From Bradyrhizobium sediminis (GTDB lineage Bacteria; Pseudomonadota; Alphaproteobacteria; Rhizobiales; Xanthobacteraceae): a DNA stretch of 64,000 bases. Below, in pieces: positions 1 through 10,010 of the stretch (its first letter is position 1; the number at the start of each line of letters is the position of its first letter). The translations under genes and the position numbers were made by a program. Location: contig NZ_CP076134.1 of assembly GCF_018736085.1 (NCBI RefSeq), positions 3,792,501 through 3,856,500 on the forward strand, given 5' to 3'. The notes beneath the pieces were generated by a model that worked only from the letters and a program-made list of their open reading frames with translations, ran no database searches and was not told where the DNA came from.

Positions 1-863
1 GAAACTGGAGAAATTTCATCGCGGCCCGCCAGAGCTGGCAGCGCCTCGAGAAGCTGCTGGCACTGCTGCCCGCCGCCACGGTTCAGCTGCCCTTGCCGGC
101 GCCAACCCGAACCCTTGTGGTGGAGAAACTGTCGGTCACGGCCCCCGAGTCGGAAAGGGTCCTGGTCGCCGATGTCAGTTTTTTTCTGAAGGCCGGCAGC
201 GCGCTCGCCATCGTCGGCGCCAGCGGATCGGGAAAATCGTCGCTGGTCCGCGCGCTTGTCGGAGCCTGGCGTCCGTCGCGCGGCGTCGTTCGGCTGGACG
301 GGGCGTCGCTGGAGCAATGGCCGCCCGATGCCCTGGGAGGTCATATCGGGTACCTGCCGCAGGACGTCGAACTGTTCGAGGGCTCCATCGCCGAAAATAT
401 TGCGAGATTTGCTCCGGACCCGCCGATGGAGTCGGTGCTTGCCGCCGCGAACGCGGCCGGCATCCATCAGCTCATCGTCAGTCTGCCGGAGGGATACAAT
501 TCCCAAATCGGCGAACAGGGCGCGCTGCTCTCAGCCGGCCAGAAGCAGCGCGTGGCGCTGGCGCGCGCGCTATACGGCAATCCCTTCCTGATCGTTCTCG
601 ATGAACCCAATTCAAATCTCGACGCCGAAGGCGAAGAGGCGCTGACACGCGCGATCCTCGCGGTTCGCGCGAGAGGAGGCATCGTCGTGATCGTCGCGCA
701 CCGCTCCAGCGCCCTGATCGCCGTGGACTTCGTGATGACGATGCTTCAAGGCAGGCAACAGGCGTTCGGCCCAAAAGATGAAGTGCTTGCAATGGCGGCG
801 CGCCGGGACCCGGGGCCGTCGGCGCCTTTGAAGGTCGTTCCTCAAACAGCAGCATCGACATGA
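1..863 (+). CDS. Type I secretion ABC transporter, ATPase/permease (3' part)
   Basis: This is the C-terminal part of a PrtD/HlyB-type inner-membrane exporter that powers one-step secretion of an unfolded protein. The reading frame is open from base 3, where residues like NWRNF..ARQSWQRLEKLL form the usual linker after the membrane domain, so the gene begins upstream of the window. The ATPase domain is complete: Walker A GASGSGKSS, signature LSAGQKQRVALARAL (SAGQ rather than the common SGGQ), Walker B FLIVLDEP followed by a D-loop, and the H-loop histidine in VAHRSS. The stop overlaps the start of the HlyD-type adaptor gene by 4 bases (ATGA), so the two are translationally coupled. The secreted substrate is not in the window. 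Family call is secure; substrate class is unknown. Confidence 0.93.
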   Translation, partial: NWRNFIAARQSWQRLEKLLALLPAATVQLPLPAPTRTLVVEKLSVTAPESERVLVADVSFFLKAGSALAIVGASGSGKSSLVRALVGAWRPSRGVVRLDGASLEQWPPDALGGHIGYLPQDVELFEGSIAENIARFAPDPPMESVLAAANAAGIHQLIVSLPEGYNSQIGEQGALLSAGQKQRVALARALYGNPFLIVLDEPNSNLDAEGEEALTRAILAVRARGGIVVIVAHRSSALIAVDFVMTMLQGRQQAFGPKDEVLAMAARRDPGPSAPLKVVPQTAAST

Positions 864-2170
864 TCGACAGCTCCTCCCGCGGCGAAGACCGCACCCTGCG
901 CAATCACCTGATCGGCGGAACTGTGATTGCGCTGGTTCTGACCATCGGAATCGGCGGCTGGGCCGCCACCACCGAACTGTCGGGGGCCATCACCGCTTCG
1001 GGATCGGTCGTCGTCGATTCCAACGTCAAGAAGGTTCAACACCTCACCGGCGGGATCGTCGGAGAACTGCTGGTTCGCGAAGGCGACCGTGTCCGTACCG
1101 GAGACATGCTGGTGCGACTGGACGAAACCGTGTTGCGGGCGGGCCTTGCGATCTACACCAAGGGACTCGATGAGATGCGGGCCCGCAAGGCCCGGCTCGT
1201 CAGCGAACGCGACGGCGCCGAACACATCGTCATTCCGCCCGAGTTGCTCGACACCCCCTTGTCGGCGGAATTTGCCTCGGCGCTGGACAGCGAACGCAAA
1301 TTGTTCGAGCTGCGGCGTACCGCGCGCCAGGGCCAGAAATCCCAGCTTCGCCAGCGCATCGCGCAGCTCGACGACGAGGTCCGCGGCTACGCCGCCCTGC
1401 AGCAGGCCAAGGCGGAAGAGATCGAATTGATCCAGCGCGAGCTGACGGGCGTGCGGATTCTCTGGCAGAAGAACCTCATTCAGATCAACCGGCTCACGCT
1501 TCTTGAGCGCGAGGCGGCGCGTCTCAAGGGCGAACTCGCGCAATCGATGGCCTCCAGCGCGCAAGTGCGCGGCAAGATATCCGAAATCGAACTGCAGATC
1601 ATTCAGATCGACCAGGAGTTGAGCAGCGAGGTAGCCAAGGAACTGCGCGAGATCGACGGCAAGATTGGCGAATTCATCGAGCGCAAGGTGACGGCGGAAG
1701 ACCAGCTGAGGCGGGTAGCCATCCGCGCCCCGCAAAACGGCGTCGTCCATCAACTCAACGTGCACACCGTCGGCGGCGTGGTGAGCCCGGCCGACCCGGT
1801 GATGTTGATCGTGCCGGAAGCTGATTTGCTGACCGTAGAAGCCAAGATTTCGCCGCAGGACATCGACCAGCTCTATCTGGGACAGCCTGCGAGCCTGAGA
1901 TTCTCCGCCTTCAATCAGCGCACCACGCCGGAAATCCAGGGCGCGATCAGCCGCATCTCGGCTGATGTCATGTCGGATCAGCGCACCGGCCAGAATTTCT
2001 ATACGGCGCGGGTTTCAATCACGCCCGAGGAGCTGGCGCGGCTGGGCAATGTGAAGCTGTTGCCCGGCATGCCTGCGGAGATCTTCGCCAGAACCTATGA
2101 TCGTAACGTACTGTCCTATTTCACCAAGCCGCTGTCCGACCAGATCGTGCGCGCATTCCGCGAACGCTGA
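860..2170 (+). CDS. HlyD/PrtE-type type I secretion periplasmic adaptor
   Basis: This 436-residue membrane fusion protein would bridge the ABC exporter and a TolC-type outer membrane channel. A short cytoplasmic N-terminus precedes one transmembrane helix (about residues 17-37). Then come the first half of the lipoyl/barrel-sandwich domain (GSVVVDSNVKKVQHLTGGIV), a long alpha-helical hairpin rich in Glu, Arg and Gln (about 110-290) and the returning barrel half (RAPQNGVVHQLNVHTVGGVV), followed by the beta-barrel domain. Length fits the PrtE/HlyD family. It overlaps the ABC gene by 4 bases. No outer membrane partner is adjacent; the TolC-family gene at 48255-49667 is a candidate partner, which is inference. 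Confidence 0.95.
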   Translation: MIDSSSRGEDRTLRNHLIGGTVIALVLTIGIGGWAATTELSGAITASGSVVVDSNVKKVQHLTGGIVGELLVREGDRVRTGDMLVRLDETVLRAGLAIYTKGLDEMRARKARLVSERDGAEHIVIPPELLDTPLSAEFASALDSERKLFELRRTARQGQKSQLRQRIAQLDDEVRGYAALQQAKAEEIELIQRELTGVRILWQKNLIQINRLTLLEREAARLKGELAQSMASSAQVRGKISEIELQIIQIDQELSSEVAKELREIDGKIGEFIERKVTAEDQLRRVAIRAPQNGVVHQLNVHTVGGVVSPADPVMLIVPEADLLTVEAKISPQDIDQLYLGQPASLRFSAFNQRTTPEIQGAISRISADVMSDQRTGQNFYTARVSITPEELARLGNVKLLPGMPAEIFARTYDRNVLSYFTKPLSDQIVRAFRER

Positions 2171-2231
2171 TCGCCGCCGTCGTGATGCCTGGTTCGCTTG
2201 GTCGCGAAACCCGAAATGCCAACCCCCTGCC

Positions 2232-2913
2232 CTAGTCGATCGGATGGCCGATCATCGCGGTGAGTTCGCGCACCAGGCGATCCGATACCTGCCCGGTCAC
2301 CGGGATCCTGCGCTCGCGCTCGAATTTCTGGATCGCGGCCTGGGTGTCGGAGCCGGCGATGCCGGTCGGTTTCAACTGGCCGTAGCCGTACTCTGTGAGC
2401 GTACGCTGCACCGCCGCCACGCGGCGCGCGGCCGGGGTCTGGTTGGCGATGGTCTCATGACGAGATGACGCCGGGATCGGCGCCGGCGGCCGCGCGACAT
2501 TGGAAGGCGCTGCCGGGGAAGCCGTGGTCGCCTTGACCAGATTGGTCATGGGATCGGCGCTCTTCGGCTCGGCTGCCCTGAGTTCGACTCTTGATTCCAT
2601 CCTGGGTTCAACCGGCGCTGCATCCGCAGACCGCGCCGCGGCTTCGACCGGGCGCGGACGCGGCAATGGGCTGGCGAGCGCCGGCATCGCGACCACCGTG
2701 CCGAACATCGGCGACGGATGACGTCCGGCCTGCAGGAACAGGGCGTTGGCGATGATGGCGCTGACCGCGGCAAATGCCAGCGCGCCCGCCACCATGTCTT
2801 TCGGACTGTGCAGCAGGATGCGCATCACGAGGCCGCGTTCGGCTTCCGCTTCCACCGCAACCGCGCTCGCACGGCGGCGGCGGCGCGGCATGTCGTCATC
2901 TCTCGTGGTGTTT

Positions 2914-2921
<8 letters not shown>
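2232..2921 (-). CDS. Peptidoglycan-binding (PG_binding_1) membrane-anchored protein
   Basis: The 229-residue protein has a basic N-terminus (RRRRR cluster), one transmembrane helix (about residues 47-68, MVAGALAFAAVSAIIANALF), a Pro/Ala-rich periplasmic linker and a C-terminal peptidoglycan-binding domain of the PG_binding_1 type. That domain is recognisable from VQRTLTEYGYG, the GSDTQAAIQKFE core and GQVSDRLVRELT. It probably tethers the inner membrane to the cell wall. The start used is GTG at 2921, which has AGGTG a few bases upstream and overlaps the end of the histidine kinase by 8 bases; ATG at 2891 is an alternative. The overlap suggests co-expression with the kinase. No enzymatic motif is visible. 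Confidence 0.85.
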
Positions 2922-4770
<1,849 letters not shown>

Positions 4771-5173
4771 GGCTCTCGCGCTTCGGCTTGTTCGTCGAAC
4801 AGACGCGCCGGAACGCCCCCTTATCGTTGCCCCACCGTGTCAGAGCGAAATTAAGCGAACGCTAAGGTTCGCGCGACGGCGCTTCCGGACCTTAATCTTC
4901 GCGGGGGTTTCACCGAGCTGAACCGCTCATTCGATGCGAATGGTGAACGTCCGGTTTCCAGCCCCGGCCGGGTATGGTTTCGAAATCGTGGATACGGCCG
5001 TTACGGCCAGCTTGTCGCCGAATACGGTCATCAATCGAAAATTTACACCGAATCCAATCAATCGGACTTTTCGCGAATTTTCGGCGATTTAACTTCAATG
5101 CAGATACTTGCGATTTATCGACGGCTGTTAGTCAGGCACCAAGGGAAACAAGAGAGATGACCGGGGGCGCGAG
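4771..5173. other. Intergenic region, no gene recognised
   Basis: About 400 bases lie between the divergently transcribed histidine kinase and DUF5330 genes. Short open frames exist but lack a good ribosome binding site or family resemblance. The segment around 5030-5110 is noticeably AT-richer than its surroundings, as expected for a promoter region, but no confident promoter boxes were identified. Confidence 0.5.
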
Positions 5174-5557
5174 ATGTTTTTTCTGCTCCGCATGGCATTC
5201 TGGCTCGGGCTGGTGCTCGTGCTGCTGCCCAGAGAGAAGACGCCGGAATCCGACAAGCTGCCGCAGATCGGCGCGTCGGAAGCCGTTTCGGCTGCGACCG
5301 CCGCGGTGTCGGACATGAGCCAGTTCTGCAAGCGCCAGCCGGCCGCGTGCGAAGTCGGCGGCCAGGCCGCGACCGTGATCGGCCAGCGTGCCCAGGACGG
5401 CGCGCGCAAGCTTTATCATATCATCACCGACAAGAAGGCGCCCGACCATACCGGCTCGATCGGCAGTGTCGAGAACGCCGGGATTTCGGTGGCCGCAGCC
5501 TCCCACGATACGTTGACGCCGGATGACCTGGCGGCGGATTGGCGCGGCGTGCCCTGA
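5174..5557 (+). CDS. DUF5330 family protein
   Basis: This 127-residue protein has an N-terminal hydrophobic helix (residues 2-19, FFLLRMAFWLGLVLVLLP) that is either an uncleaved signal or a membrane anchor. A short conserved region follows with a Cys pair in SQFCKRQPAACE that could form a periplasmic disulfide. The C-terminal third is polar and low in complexity. The organisation and residues match what I know of DUF5330, a small family confined largely to Rhizobiales with no assigned function. A GGGGGCG stretch ends a few bases before the ATG. It stands alone, 100 bases upstream of sufE on the same strand. Confidence 0.8.
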   Translation: MFFLLRMAFWLGLVLVLLPREKTPESDKLPQIGASEAVSAATAAVSDMSQFCKRQPAACEVGGQAATVIGQRAQDGARKLYHIITDKKAPDHTGSIGSVENAGISVAAASHDTLTPDDLAADWRGVP

Positions 5558-5658
5558 CTCCGCGAATCGGGCCGAAACCGCCGCCATTTTCGTCCGACAG
5601 CATCGCTTTCGGTCGCCTGCAATCCTATATATGGCTGTGGGATTGAGCGCGGGACACG

Positions 5659-6084
5659 ATGACGATCGACGAAATCAGGGATAATTTTTCGCTGCTGGAC
5701 GATTGGGACGACCGCTACCGGTACGTCATCGAACTCGGGCGCACGCTTGCGCCGATGCCGGAAGCCGAGCATTCCGCCGCCAACAAGGTACAGGGCTGCG
5801 CCAGCCAGGTCTGGCTCTCGAAGCAGATCGACCGCAGCGGCGGCGAACCGCTGCTGAAATATCTCGGCGACAGCGACGCACACATCGTGCGCGGACTGGT
5901 CGCGATCCTGCTGACGCTGTATTCCGGCCGCACGCCGCGGGAAGTTCTAGCAACCGATGCGCTCGCGGTATTCGACGAATTCGGCTTCCGCGAGCACCTG
6001 ACGCCGCAGCGTTCCAACGGCCTGCGCGCCATGGTCGAGCGCATCCGCTCGGACGCGCGCGAGACGCTTGCCGCCGCCTCCTGA
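5659..6084 (+). CDS. sufE: SufE family cysteine desulfurase sulfur acceptor
   Basis: SufE takes persulfide sulfur from the cysteine desulfurase SufS and passes it to the SufBCD scaffold during iron-sulfur cluster assembly. The 141-residue protein has the diagnostic catalytic loop NKVQGCASQVWL with Cys47 as sulfur acceptor. It also has the family N-terminus (IDEIRDNFSLLDDWDDRY) and the LVAILLTLYSGRTP helix. Length is typical for a stand-alone SufE. No other suf gene is in the window. A 154-bp palindromic repeat begins 6 bases after the stop. Confidence 0.95.
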   Translation: MTIDEIRDNFSLLDDWDDRYRYVIELGRTLAPMPEAEHSAANKVQGCASQVWLSKQIDRSGGEPLLKYLGDSDAHIVRGLVAILLTLYSGRTPREVLATDALAVFDEFGFREHLTPQRSNGLRAMVERIRSDARETLAAAS

Positions 6085-6090
6085 CTAGTC

Positions 6091-6244
6091 GTCATTGCGA
6101 GGAGCCAACGGGTCGGCGCGAAGCGCCGCCCGATGACAGGCTCCGCGACGAAGCAATCCATCTCGACGTGCAAAGAAAGAATGGATTGCTTCGCGGAGCC
6201 TGTCATCGGGCGCGCGTTCGCGCGACCTGTTGGCTCGCAATGAC
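6091..6244. repeat. 154-bp palindromic dispersed element
   Basis: The segment starts with GTCATTGCGAGGAGCC and ends with its inverted counterpart GGCTCGCAATGAC. Further in, the halves pair again through GATGACAGGCTCCGCGA / TCGCGGAGCCTGTCATC and GAAGCAATCCAT / ATGGATTGCTTC, so nearly the whole element can fold into one long stem with a short loop near 6165-6180. It fills the gap between the convergent sufE and mucR-like genes, so its transcripts could act as a bidirectional terminator. I recognise the GTCATTGCGAG ends as a repeat type common in Bradyrhizobium genomes; that is recall, not a search. Confidence 0.85.
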
Positions 6245-6250
6245 GATGGG

Positions 6251-6667
6251 CTACTTGCCGCGCCGCCGCCGCTGCTGGCCGAGCCCCATCTTCTTGGCGA
6301 GCGCCGAACGCGCCACCGCATAGTTCGGCGCCACCATCGGATAGTCGGCCGGCAGCCCCCATTTGTCGCGATATTGTTCCGGCGTCATGTTGTACCGGCT
6401 GCGCAGATGCCGCTTCAGCGACTTGAAGCGCTTGCCGTCCTCGAGACACACCAGATAGTCGGGCGTCATCGATTTCTTGACGGAAACCGCGGGCTTGGCG
6501 GGTTCCAGCGGCGCGTCGATCCGGCCGCTCGAAACCCGCTGCAACGCTGCGTGAATCTGGCCGATCAGGGCCGGGATTTCGGAGGCCGGCGTCGGGTTAT
6601 TGCTGAGATAGGCCGACACGATATCGGCGGTCAGGTCGATGAAACTTTTTCCGGCGCCGTCGCTCAT
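6251..6667 (-). CDS. MucR/Ros-family transcriptional regulator
   Basis: This 138-residue protein has the MucR/Ros layout: an N-terminal oligomerisation region (FIDLTADIVSAYLSNNP, ALIGQIHAAL) and a C-terminal DNA-binding domain. The latter reads DYLVCLEDGKRFKSLKRHLR, then SRYNMTPEQYRDKWGLP, then the basic tail MGLGQQRRRRGK. ATG at 6667 is chosen because GGAAGG lies just upstream and the family begins there; the frame stays open further upstream without resemblance. In classical Ros the zinc ligands are two Cys and two His. Here only one Cys remains, followed by Asp at the second position, and the last His is Arg (HLRSRYN), so zinc binding is doubtful. These proteins usually act as H-NS-like repressors of surface polysaccharide, motility and symbiosis genes. 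Confidence 0.92.
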   Translation of the reverse strand: MSDGAGKSFIDLTADIVSAYLSNNPTPASEIPALIGQIHAALQRVSSGRIDAPLEPAKPAVSVKKSMTPDYLVCLEDGKRFKSLKRHLRSRYNMTPEQYRDKWGLPADYPMVAPNYAVARSALAKKMGLGQQRRRRGK

Positions 6668-6842
6668 GGCTAAACCTTCCAGAGATCGCAATCGCGCAAG
6701 GATCTTTTCGGGATCGGACAGTATTCCGCAACGCCAATACGTTTCGGAATCTTGCACTACTGGCCGAATATGAGCGGATTGCAGCCGACGTGACAAGAAC
6801 GACGGCGCTTTATTTTTGGCTTCGTCGGAACGACGGGCGCGC

Positions 6843-7733
6843 TCATTGACGGTGGTCGAGATGCGAGCGCAGTTCATCGATCGAGGCGAACCGCATCATG
6901 CCTTCGGGCATCTGCGCCTCAATCGAGCCGTCGGAATACAACGAATAGGCCATTCCATCGACGACGCCCGACTTGAGGACCGTCACCGGCGGCTGGTCGT
7001 CGTTTCGCGCAGCCGGCGGGGAGCGGTCCGCGGCGGCGCCTGGTTCGGCAAAGGTCGATGGCGTCCGGCCACTGCGCCGCGGCGGCGCGGCGGCGGCCCT
7101 GGGGCGTTCCGGTTTTGGCCAGGCGTCGTCGAACGTCGCAGGCGGCGGCACGCTTGCTTCGGAAGCCGGCGGCGGGACCGGAGGTGCGGGGCGAAGATCA
7201 GGCGACGGAAGGTCGGGCGACAGCGGCTCGCTGGTACGGGCCTGGGCGCGCTCACGTTCCTTCCGGGACGTCGACGAAAACAGCAGGTTGCGCCGCTGCT
7301 TGGCCTCGGCTGGCGCCGGCACGGCGGGCGCGTCAGCGGACGCGAGATTGCGGGGCGCGGCCTCCTCCTGCCACGGCACCGGTGCCCCCCCTGGCGACGG
7401 CGCCGCGGGTTCTGCGATGCCGGCGCCTTCCGCCGCCGGCTGGTCGCGGCTGAACAGGAAGCCGCTTTCCGAAGCGCGCGATGACGCGCCCGGGGCCGCC
7501 TCCAGCGCGGCTCCCGCGTGCAATCCGGCCGGGCCCAGCCGCCGCGCGATCGTCTTCAGCTCCTTAACCGCGGTCCAGAAGCCGAGCAGAAGCATCCCGG
7601 TGCACGCCGCAATTGTACCGGCGAGGATCAGGGTGTTGCCGAAACCGAATTCGTTGATCGGGATACCGAACCCGATCGCCACCAGGCCAGCCAGCAGAAA
7701 GCCAATCCCGGCGACCAACAGCACGACCATCAT
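6843..7733 (-). CDS. Membrane protein with long proline-rich cytoplasmic tail
   Basis: This 296-residue protein of unknown function has two N-terminal transmembrane helices (about residues 1-20 and 30-52: VVLLVAGIGFLLAGLVAIGF and TLILAGTIAACTGMLLLGFW). A long Ala/Pro-rich disordered region follows (about 75-255), then a short conserved-looking C-terminus (DDQPPVTVLKSGVVDGMAYS, then LYSDGSIEAQMPEGMMRFAS, then IDELRSHLD). ATG at 7733 is preceded by GGGGGGTG at good spacing and is preferred over starts further upstream. The compact C-terminal motif looks like a small binding or anchoring domain on a flexible tether. Similar two-helix/tail proteins are common in Bradyrhizobium, but I cannot name a family. 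Confidence 0.75.
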   Translation of the reverse strand: MMVVLLVAGIGFLLAGLVAIGFGIPINEFGFGNTLILAGTIAACTGMLLLGFWTAVKELKTIARRLGPAGLHAGAALEAAPGASSRASESGFLFSRDQPAAEGAGIAEPAAPSPGGAPVPWQEEAAPRNLASADAPAVPAPAEAKQRRNLLFSSTSRKERERAQARTSEPLSPDLPSPDLRPAPPVPPPASEASVPPPATFDDAWPKPERPRAAAAPPRRSGRTPSTFAEPGAAADRSPPAARNDDQPPVTVLKSGVVDGMAYSLYSDGSIEAQMPEGMMRFASIDELRSHLDHRQ

Positions 7734-8062
7734 CGAATTCACCCCCCGGCCGCGCCCGAAATGCTCGCCAGCCGCCATCGCCACGATACCGTCATATTGT
7801 GTGCATCGCCAACCACCAATTAGGGATGTGGTTCCCGCGAAAAACCCGATCGGCCTCGGTAGGGGATGCGATCCGGTCCTCCAAACCCGTCCGCAAGACC
7901 AGGAGCCCATAGGACGCCGCGACGATTGCTGCGTTGCATCAGGGAAATTACGTCACAATTCCCAATTACTTGGAAAGGGAACTGCGCTATATGGAAGCGG
8001 GGGAACGAGGCCCAAAGCGCCAAAGAGCAGGGCCGCAAAGGGACACCGGGTTACCAATAGCC

Positions 8063-9712
8063 ATGTCATCCATCACGACTTCGGCCATCGATACGCCCTT
8101 GCGGCGCTCGGTGGAGCGGACATGCGACGACCTCGCCATCCTTGTGCTGGCGGTGATCGGGCTGATCGCTGGCCTGACGTTCCGCGACTATGGACTAGGC
8201 TGGGACGACTATACGCACGCCGAATATGCCGACCTGCTGCTGCGCATGTATGGGTCCGGTTTCAAGGACACCGCAGCCCTGTCGTTCGCCAACCTCTATA
8301 TGTATGGCGGCGGCTTCGACATGGCGGCCGCACTGCTGCACAAGATCATCCCGCTGGACCTGTTTGAAACCCGCCGCCTGCTCGGCGCCGTCGTCGGCCT
8401 GATCGGTCTTGCGGTGACGTGGCGGCTTGGCCGGCGTGTCGGCGGCCCGCTGGCCGGACTGGCAACGCTGCTGCTGCTGGCGCTGTGCCCGACCTTCTAC
8501 GGGCACATGTTCATGAATCCGAAGGATGCGCCATTCGCGGTTTCGATGATGATCCTGATGCTCGGCCTCGTCCGCCTGGCTCAGGAATACCCCTCGCCCT
8601 CGCCGCGCACCGTTCTGATCGTAGGGATCGGCGCGGGCCTGTCGATCGGGTCGCGGATTCTCGGCGGGCTGGCCCTGGTCTATGCCGCGGTCGGCTTTGT
8701 TCCGCTGTTGCTCGAGGAGATTCACAGGCAAGGCGCGCGTGAAGCCGCTCGCCGCTTTGCCCATGTCGTGTACATGCTGCTGCCCGGCCTGGTTTTCGGC
8801 TATCTCGTGATGGGGCTGATCTGGCCGTGGTCGATCATGGAGCCGGGCAATCCCTTCCAGGCCCTGACCTATTTCTCGAACTTCTTCGAGAAGCCGTGGA
8901 AGGAAATGTTCGGTGGCGCGCTGGTGTCGGTACCGGACATGCCATGGTCGTATCTGCCGACGCTGTTCGCCCTGCAGCTTCCCGAAATCCTGCTGGGTCT
9001 TGCCGCTGTCGGTGTCGTTGGTACGTTCATGTCGCTGTCGCGCGGCGGTGTGCCGGCCCGCCGCAAGACCATCCTGCTGATGCTCACGCTCGCGGCGACG
9101 CTGCCGCTGGTGGTGGCGATGGTGAAGCGCCCGGCGCTCTACAACGGCATTCGCCATTTCATATTCGTCATCCCGCCGATGGCCGTACTTGCAGGCGCAG
9201 CCTTCGCGTGGGGAATGAACTGGCTCAAGACGAACGGCCGCAGCTGGCAGCCCGTCGCCGTGGCCATATTCACGTTCGGCTTGCTGCTGCCGCTCGGCGA
9301 AATGATCCGGCTGCATCCCTACCAGTACACCCACTTCAACCATGTCGCGGGCACGGTTCGCGGCGCCACCGATCTGTTCATGCTGGATTACTGGGGTCTC
9401 GCGCTGAAGCAGGCCTCCGACGGCCTGCGCGAGGAAATCGTCGAACGGCAGGAAGCGCCGCCCAGGGGACGCAAATGGAAGGTCGCGGTATGCGGCCCGC
9501 AACGCCCCGCCCAGGTCGCGCTCGGCCCCGACTTCACGATCGGCTGGGACGCAAATGCCGCCGACTTCGCCATGACGCTCGGCGAGTTCTACTGCAAGGG
9601 ACTGACCGCGCCGGTCATGGTCGAGATCAAGCGCGACGACGTGGTGTTTGCCCGCGTCTACGACATCCGCGGCCGCAGCATTTCCAGCCTGCTGGCCATT
9701 CCGGCGCCATAA
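8063..9712 (+). CDS. GT39-like (GT-C fold) membrane glycosyltransferase
   Basis: This 549-residue integral membrane protein has about ten or more hydrophobic helices. An acidic motif lies in the first extracytoplasmic loop (FRDYGLGWDDYTHAEYADLL), as in dolichyl-/polyprenyl-phosphate-sugar-dependent GT-C transferases of the GT39/ArnT type. The C-terminal ~100 residues form a soluble domain. Enzymes of this kind move a sugar from a lipid-phosphate donor to lipid, glycan or protein on the periplasmic side; acceptor and sugar cannot be read here. ATG at 8063 is chosen because the first hydrophobic helix follows at normal distance. ATG at 7991 is possible, but its 24 extra residues are basic and look non-coding. 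The gene stands alone, followed by a small RNA-like cassette. Confidence 0.8.
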   Translation: MSSITTSAIDTPLRRSVERTCDDLAILVLAVIGLIAGLTFRDYGLGWDDYTHAEYADLLLRMYGSGFKDTAALSFANLYMYGGGFDMAAALLHKIIPLDLFETRRLLGAVVGLIGLAVTWRLGRRVGGPLAGLATLLLLALCPTFYGHMFMNPKDAPFAVSMMILMLGLVRLAQEYPSPSPRTVLIVGIGAGLSIGSRILGGLALVYAAVGFVPLLLEEIHRQGAREAARRFAHVVYMLLPGLVFGYLVMGLIWPWSIMEPGNPFQALTYFSNFFEKPWKEMFGGALVSVPDMPWSYLPTLFALQLPEILLGLAAVGVVGTFMSLSRGGVPARRKTILLMLTLAATLPLVVAMVKRPALYNGIRHFIFVIPPMAVLAGAAFAWGMNWLKTNGRSWQPVAVAIFTFGLLLPLGEMIRLHPYQYTHFNHVAGTVRGATDLFMLDYWGLALKQASDGLREEIVERQEAPPRGRKWKVAVCGPQRPAQVALGPDFTIGWDANAADFAMTLGEFYCKGLTAPVMVEIKRDDVVFARVYDIRGRSISSLLAIPAP

Positions 9713-9741
9713 GGCGGCAACCTCGACCGCAGCCACAAGAA

Positions 9742-9769
9742 TTGAAAATTCGAGATTTCAGTGTAGTAT
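9742..9769 (+). promoter_or_regulatory. Sigma70-type promoter of candidate sRNA copy A
   Basis: The -35 box TTGAAA (9742-9747) and -10 box TAGTAT (9764-9769) are separated by 16 bases. The same arrangement recurs at 14603-14631, with TTGAAA and TGGTAT 17 bases apart. Conservation of both boxes between copies while the spacer diverges supports a functional promoter. Transcription would start near 9776. Confidence 0.6.
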
Positions 9770-9775
9770 TGCCGC

Positions 9776-9832
9776 CAACAACCTCTGCACTACGAATCAA
9801 AACGCCGCCCAATCCCGGGCGGCGTTTTTTGT
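9776..9832 (+). ncRNA. Candidate small RNA, copy A
   Basis: A roughly 55-60 nt transcript would start near 9776, contain the unstructured segment ACCTCTGCACTACGAATC, and end in a strong intrinsic terminator. The unstructured part is almost identical in copy B at 14638-14692 (CTCTGCACTACGAATC is fully conserved), whereas DNA outside promoter, body and terminator is unrelated. No open reading frame fits. The layout of own promoter, single-stranded seed-like stretch and Rho-independent terminator is that of a trans-acting sRNA. Multi-copy sRNA families are known in Bradyrhizobium, but I cannot assign this to a named one. It could also be a mobile repeat that carries a terminator. Confidence 0.6.
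9803..9830 (+). terminator. Rho-independent terminator of sRNA copy A
   Basis: A perfect 8-bp stem CGCCGCCC / GGGCGGCG (9803-9810 and 9817-9824) has loop AATCCC and is followed by six T. The flanking AAAA and TTTT extend the stem. It would also stop read-through from the glycosyltransferase gene. Confidence 0.85.
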
Positions 9833-10010
9833 TGTCGTGCGGTGAAGGTCGCACAACTCGCAATTCAAGATTGGGCGACGCCGCCTGCGGCGGCAGTTGC
9901 CAGCAACATAATGCCTGGCGCCGAGGCCGCCATGCAGGAAAATTCGTCGGAAATTAACCCAAACCACCGACATTGCCGGCCGCGACAAAAAAGTGCCGAT
10001 TGGGGGCTGC

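Noticed and set aside
4910..5098. 62-residue minus-strand frame in the histidine kinase/DUF5330 gap
   Set aside because: No ribosome binding site, no family resemblance and it sits where promoters are expected.
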